The translations under genes and the position numbers were made by a program. The notes below the pieces were generated by a model. That model made no database searches. It was given only the letters and a program-made list of their open reading frames with translations, and was not told where the DNA came from. Positions 5,799 through 8,145 of a stretch of 8,145 nt of DNA are shown one piece after another. The stretch's first letter is position 1. Every line of letters begins with the position of its first letter. The stretch comes from an uncultured bacterium (GTDB lineage: Bacteria > Cyanobacteriota > Vampirovibrionia > Gastranaerophilales > Gastranaerophilaceae). The stretch is from positions 1-8,145 of the forward strand of contig CAQTPN010000051.1 of the NCBI GenBank assembly GCA_948888345.1, read 5' to 3'.

Positions 5799-8145
5799 TT
5801 ATTCGCCGGTCTGGTCCCACCAGAGAAAAAGGTATCCAGCCCGGCCTATGGAGCCTGCACCTTGTTTTTGGGCCTGCTCTCTTGACCAGCCCCCTCCTCC
5901 GCCTCCGGCGGCTGCTTTCCCCCAGTCTCCTGCAAGCAGGTTTGTATAAATCGGGGCGGCATATTCTGATAATGAGGCATTTATATTAGTATTAATACAG
6001 CCGTTTTGCTCGTCATTTTTCAGTCCTCCGCATCCGCCAATTGCACCGGTGGCTGAATTTCCGCCTGACCCGCCCATGTTTTTGTTTCCGTTCAATTTAA
6101 ATTTCAATTTATCTTTCTGTTCATCGTTTAAATTTTCATTATCTGCACCTTCTCCGTAGGTAACAACTGCAAGCGTGCCAAGCTCCTTTATATTTTTATT
6201 AATTTTGCCGATATTTCCTGCCGAGCCGCCTACAGCAAAAGGGTTTTCAAGAGATGAACCTGATATACCTGATTTTCCGCCCCCTCCTCCGTATACAATG
6301 TATTCTTGAGCTTTTTTACCGCATTGGATAGATGTAAGTCCGCCATCTTTACCGTTTGTGCCTGAACCGTAAGCTCCTCCTGAGCCTACTCTTATAGTGC
6401 ATTCTGTATCTGCACTTAACGGCAGATTGCTGATTTGTACCATGGTGCCCCCTGCACCTCCGCCTCCGCCTGCACCTTCGAATTCATTTTGATATGTAAT
6501 TTTTATGTATCCGCCCGCGCCATCTCCGCCTATGCCTGCTTGAATACTGTTTGATGATACATATTTAGCTGTTGCACCTCCTCCGCCTGCACCGTATGAG
6601 GTTTTTGAGGCATTAATACCGTTAACAACAGTGCCGGCACTGCCCCCTGCACCTCCGCCGTTTGATGTGAAAGGAGAATTTGCACCCGCTCCGCCTGCTG
6701 CTATGCTGCTTCCGCCGGTATTTCCCGCCGCGGTACCGTTTGCACTAACCGAACAACTTCTATCCTTCCAATTTCCGCTTATATATTCTCTGCAATACGT
6801 GTAGGCTGCCACTGCCCCTCCTGCTGCACCGTTAGAGCTTGCATTTGCAGCATTTCCGCCCTTTCCTCCATAAGCACAAAGCGCGTATACTGTATCGCCA
6901 TAGGTTCCTGAAACAGGTTTTTTTTGAACATAAATACAGGAACGGTAGCCGTCATCACCATTTTGACCTTTTTCCCCGGCTGATGATGCGCCTTCACCGC
7001 CTTTTCCTCCTCTTCCTGCTCTTAAAACCAACTGGCCATCGTATCCTGCAGTTTTGATGTAATTAGAAATATCGATATTTGAAATCATGCTGCCGGAGGT
7101 GCCGCCTGAGGCTGAAAATGTGGTTGGAATTTTATCCAGAACGCAGCGGGCAGAAAGGGCAAAAGCTCCTGTTCTTACGGCTTTATTCCACTGGCTGTGA
7201 TGTATATACCAATCAACATAATTATTACTTACAGATGTTGAGCTCCACAGGTGGTCCGGAGCATGGTATGCGTTTTCTTCAAGCTGCACCCCAAGTGCAG
7301 CATCATCAAAGCATTTGGGTAAAATAGTGTTTTCATATGCATCACAAAGGGCAAATTTTTTCCAGTCAGCAGCGGTATTCCATTTTGAAAGTTCATCAGA
7401 TGAAGGTAACCGCCAGTTATACCCTGTTTTATATTTAAGATATTCACAGGCACTTGTTGAGCCATCATGGTTACAGACAATTCTTTTACAACCGCCGTAA
7501 TAATAATCCATCTGGTTTCTGTCATTATTGCAGGGATGTTCATAATCTGTCCAGCATCTGCCGTTTTTTGTATTTGCGGGAGCAATGCCGTAATCTGCAT
7601 TTGATGTGATATTGTGTATCTGGTTGAATTTTGTGACACAGAGAGTATTTTTTGCATCAAATACAGCAAAATCATTCGCTGTATTTCCGACAGTATCTGC
7701 TCTTCCTGTTCCAAAATTTTTACATCCCGTGTCAGACGGTGCGGAATTACCTGCTGCGCCTCCGCCGCCTCCGCCGCCCGCGCCTACTATGGTTTCAATT
7801 TTTATGTTTGTCATATATTCTGTTATCGGTATAATTTGTTCATCATATTCTGCAGAGCTTGTTTTAACGCCATTTGTACTTTTTATCAGAGGGATAACAT
7901 CTGAAATGATTGAGGAAGTTGCACCGGCACCCCCTCCGCCGCCTGATACCATGGTTAAATTCAGGGCATATACACCTTTTGGGATTTTAAAATCAGTAAA
8001 TTCGCAGGTGTTTTCAACTTCATCTGATTTTGTACAGTCGTTTGAATATGTATAAAGCCTCCACCCTTTAGTTTGAGAGTTGCCTAGAGCGGTGATAAAC
8101 ATATTTTCGTTCATCTTCTTTGTTATTACAGGGGCAAGGGCAGCC
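5799..8145 (-). CDS. Glycine-rich pilin-like surface protein with FISUMP/DUF1566-like domain (5' partial)
   Basis: The frame is open from the window edge (8145) to TAA at 5801-5799. From the first ATG (8114) it encodes 771 aa, but upstream in-frame codons read AALAPVITKK and no proper ribosome site precedes that ATG. The true start therefore probably lies outside the window, in a type IV prepilin N-terminus. Numbered from that ATG, glycine-rich module 1 (about 37-125) opens with FKIPKGVYALNLTMVSGGGGG. A cysteine-rich domain (about 145-326) carries WRLPSSDEL (234-242), LWSST (289-293) and SARCV (321-325), typical of FISUMP/DUF1566 domains. Module 2 (334-545) closes with GGYIKITY, and module 3 (546-771) closes with GYLFLWWDQTGE. 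There are 20 cysteines, suggesting extracytoplasmic disulfides. The likely role is a pseudopilin or adhesin-like display protein; the exact function is unknown. G+C is higher than in its neighbours because of Gly/Ala codons. Confidence 0.75.
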   Translation of the reverse strand, partial: AALAPVITKKMNENMFITALGNSQTKGWRLYTYSNDCTKSDEVENTCEFTDFKIPKGVYALNLTMVSGGGGGAGATSSIISDVIPLIKSTNGVKTSSAEYDEQIIPITEYMTNIKIETIVGAGGGGGGGAAGNSAPSDTGCKNFGTGRADTVGNTANDFAVFDAKNTLCVTKFNQIHNITSNADYGIAPANTKNGRCWTDYEHPCNNDRNQMDYYYGGCKRIVCNHDGSTSACEYLKYKTGYNWRLPSSDELSKWNTAADWKKFALCDAYENTILPKCFDDAALGVQLEENAYHAPDHLWSSTSVSNNYVDWYIHHSQWNKAVRTGAFALSARCVLDKIPTTFSASGGTSGSMISNIDISNYIKTAGYDGQLVLRAGRGGKGGEGASSAGEKGQNGDDGYRSCIYVQKKPVSGTYGDTVYALCAYGGKGGNAANASSNGAAGGAVAAYTYCREYISGNWKDRSCSVSANGTAAGNTGGSSIAAGGAGANSPFTSNGGGAGGSAGTVVNGINASKTSYGAGGGGATAKYVSSNSIQAGIGGDGAGGYIKITYQNEFEGAGGGGGAGGTMVQISNLPLSADTECTIRVGSGGAYGSGTNGKDGGLTSIQCGKKAQEYIVYGGGGGKSGISGSSLENPFAVGGSAGNIGKINKNIKELGTLAVVTYGEGADNENLNDEQKDKLKFKLNGNKNMGGSGGNSATGAIGGCGGLKNDEQNGCINTNINASLSEYAAPIYTNLLAGDWGKAAAGGGGGGWSREQAQKQGAGSIGRAGYLFLWWDQTGE

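Noticed and set aside
7229..7714. 161-codon minus-strand frame overlapping the glycine-rich gene
   Set aside because: Lies in another frame of the same strand within a gene whose own frame shows clear WRLPS and LWSST motifs; its product is Met/Ile-rich without any motif.
7606..8055. Open frame on the plus strand with proline runs (APPPPPPPAP)
   Set aside because: It is the antisense shadow of the Gly-rich codons of the minus-strand gene; no ribosome site or family resemblance.
1..8145. tRNA, rRNA or insertion sequence
   Set aside because: No cloverleaf with a TTCRA arm, no rRNA-like sequence, no transposase frame and no target-site duplications were seen.

Overview
The window looks like chromosomal DNA from an A+T-rich bacterium of the non-photosynthetic cyanobacterial sister group (Vampirovibrionia/Melainabacteria, probably gut Gastranaerophilales). 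This is an inference from three things. FtsZ is strongly cyanobacteria-like, with a five-glycine T1 loop followed by NAVNRM and a C-terminal LDIPEFL peptide. The window also carries a large glycine-rich, cysteine-containing, pilin-like surface protein. Finally, there are small membrane proteins with an FNN...NF N-terminus that I recall seeing in that group but cannot verify here.

Layout. (1) Bases 26-1219, plus strand: ftsZ with a GTG start, closed by a clear intrinsic terminator at 1240-1269. (2) Bases 1362-2465, plus: two adjacent small two-helix membrane proteins, three bases apart. They are unannotated paralogues sharing KVNA-x5-EMDVY-x8-DL just after the second hydrophobic segment. (3) Bases 2517-3822, plus: a XerC/XerD-family tyrosine recombinase followed by a YvbK-like GNAT acetyltransferase. 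(4) Bases 3823-4127: about 300 bases without a gene, dense in inverted repeats. It holds a strong terminator hairpin, a second hairpin overlapping it, and two related elements with conserved arms and variable loops. (5) Bases 5612-4128, minus: lysS (class II lysyl-tRNA synthetase), with its own near-consensus promoter at 5672-5644. (6) Bases 8145-5799, minus: a long glycine-rich protein ending at a strong terminator. Its reading frame stays open to the window edge, and the first codons read AALAPVITKK, which fits the end of a type IV prepilin N-terminal helix. It is therefore a 5'-partial gene, and the ATG at 8114 is probably internal.

How the genes relate. ftsZ (division) and the Xer recombinase (chromosome dimer resolution) both belong to the cell cycle, but they are separated by a terminator and the paralogue pair, so I see no single operon. 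lysS is an independent housekeeping unit. The glycine-rich protein is probably exported and assembled or displayed outside the cell. It has 20 cysteines in the visible part and a FISUMP/DUF1566-like domain (WRLPS...LWSST...RCV) placed between glycine-rich modules. The least-described items are the tandem membrane-protein pair, the pilin-like glycine-rich protein, and the repeat-rich gap between the acetyltransferase and lysS.
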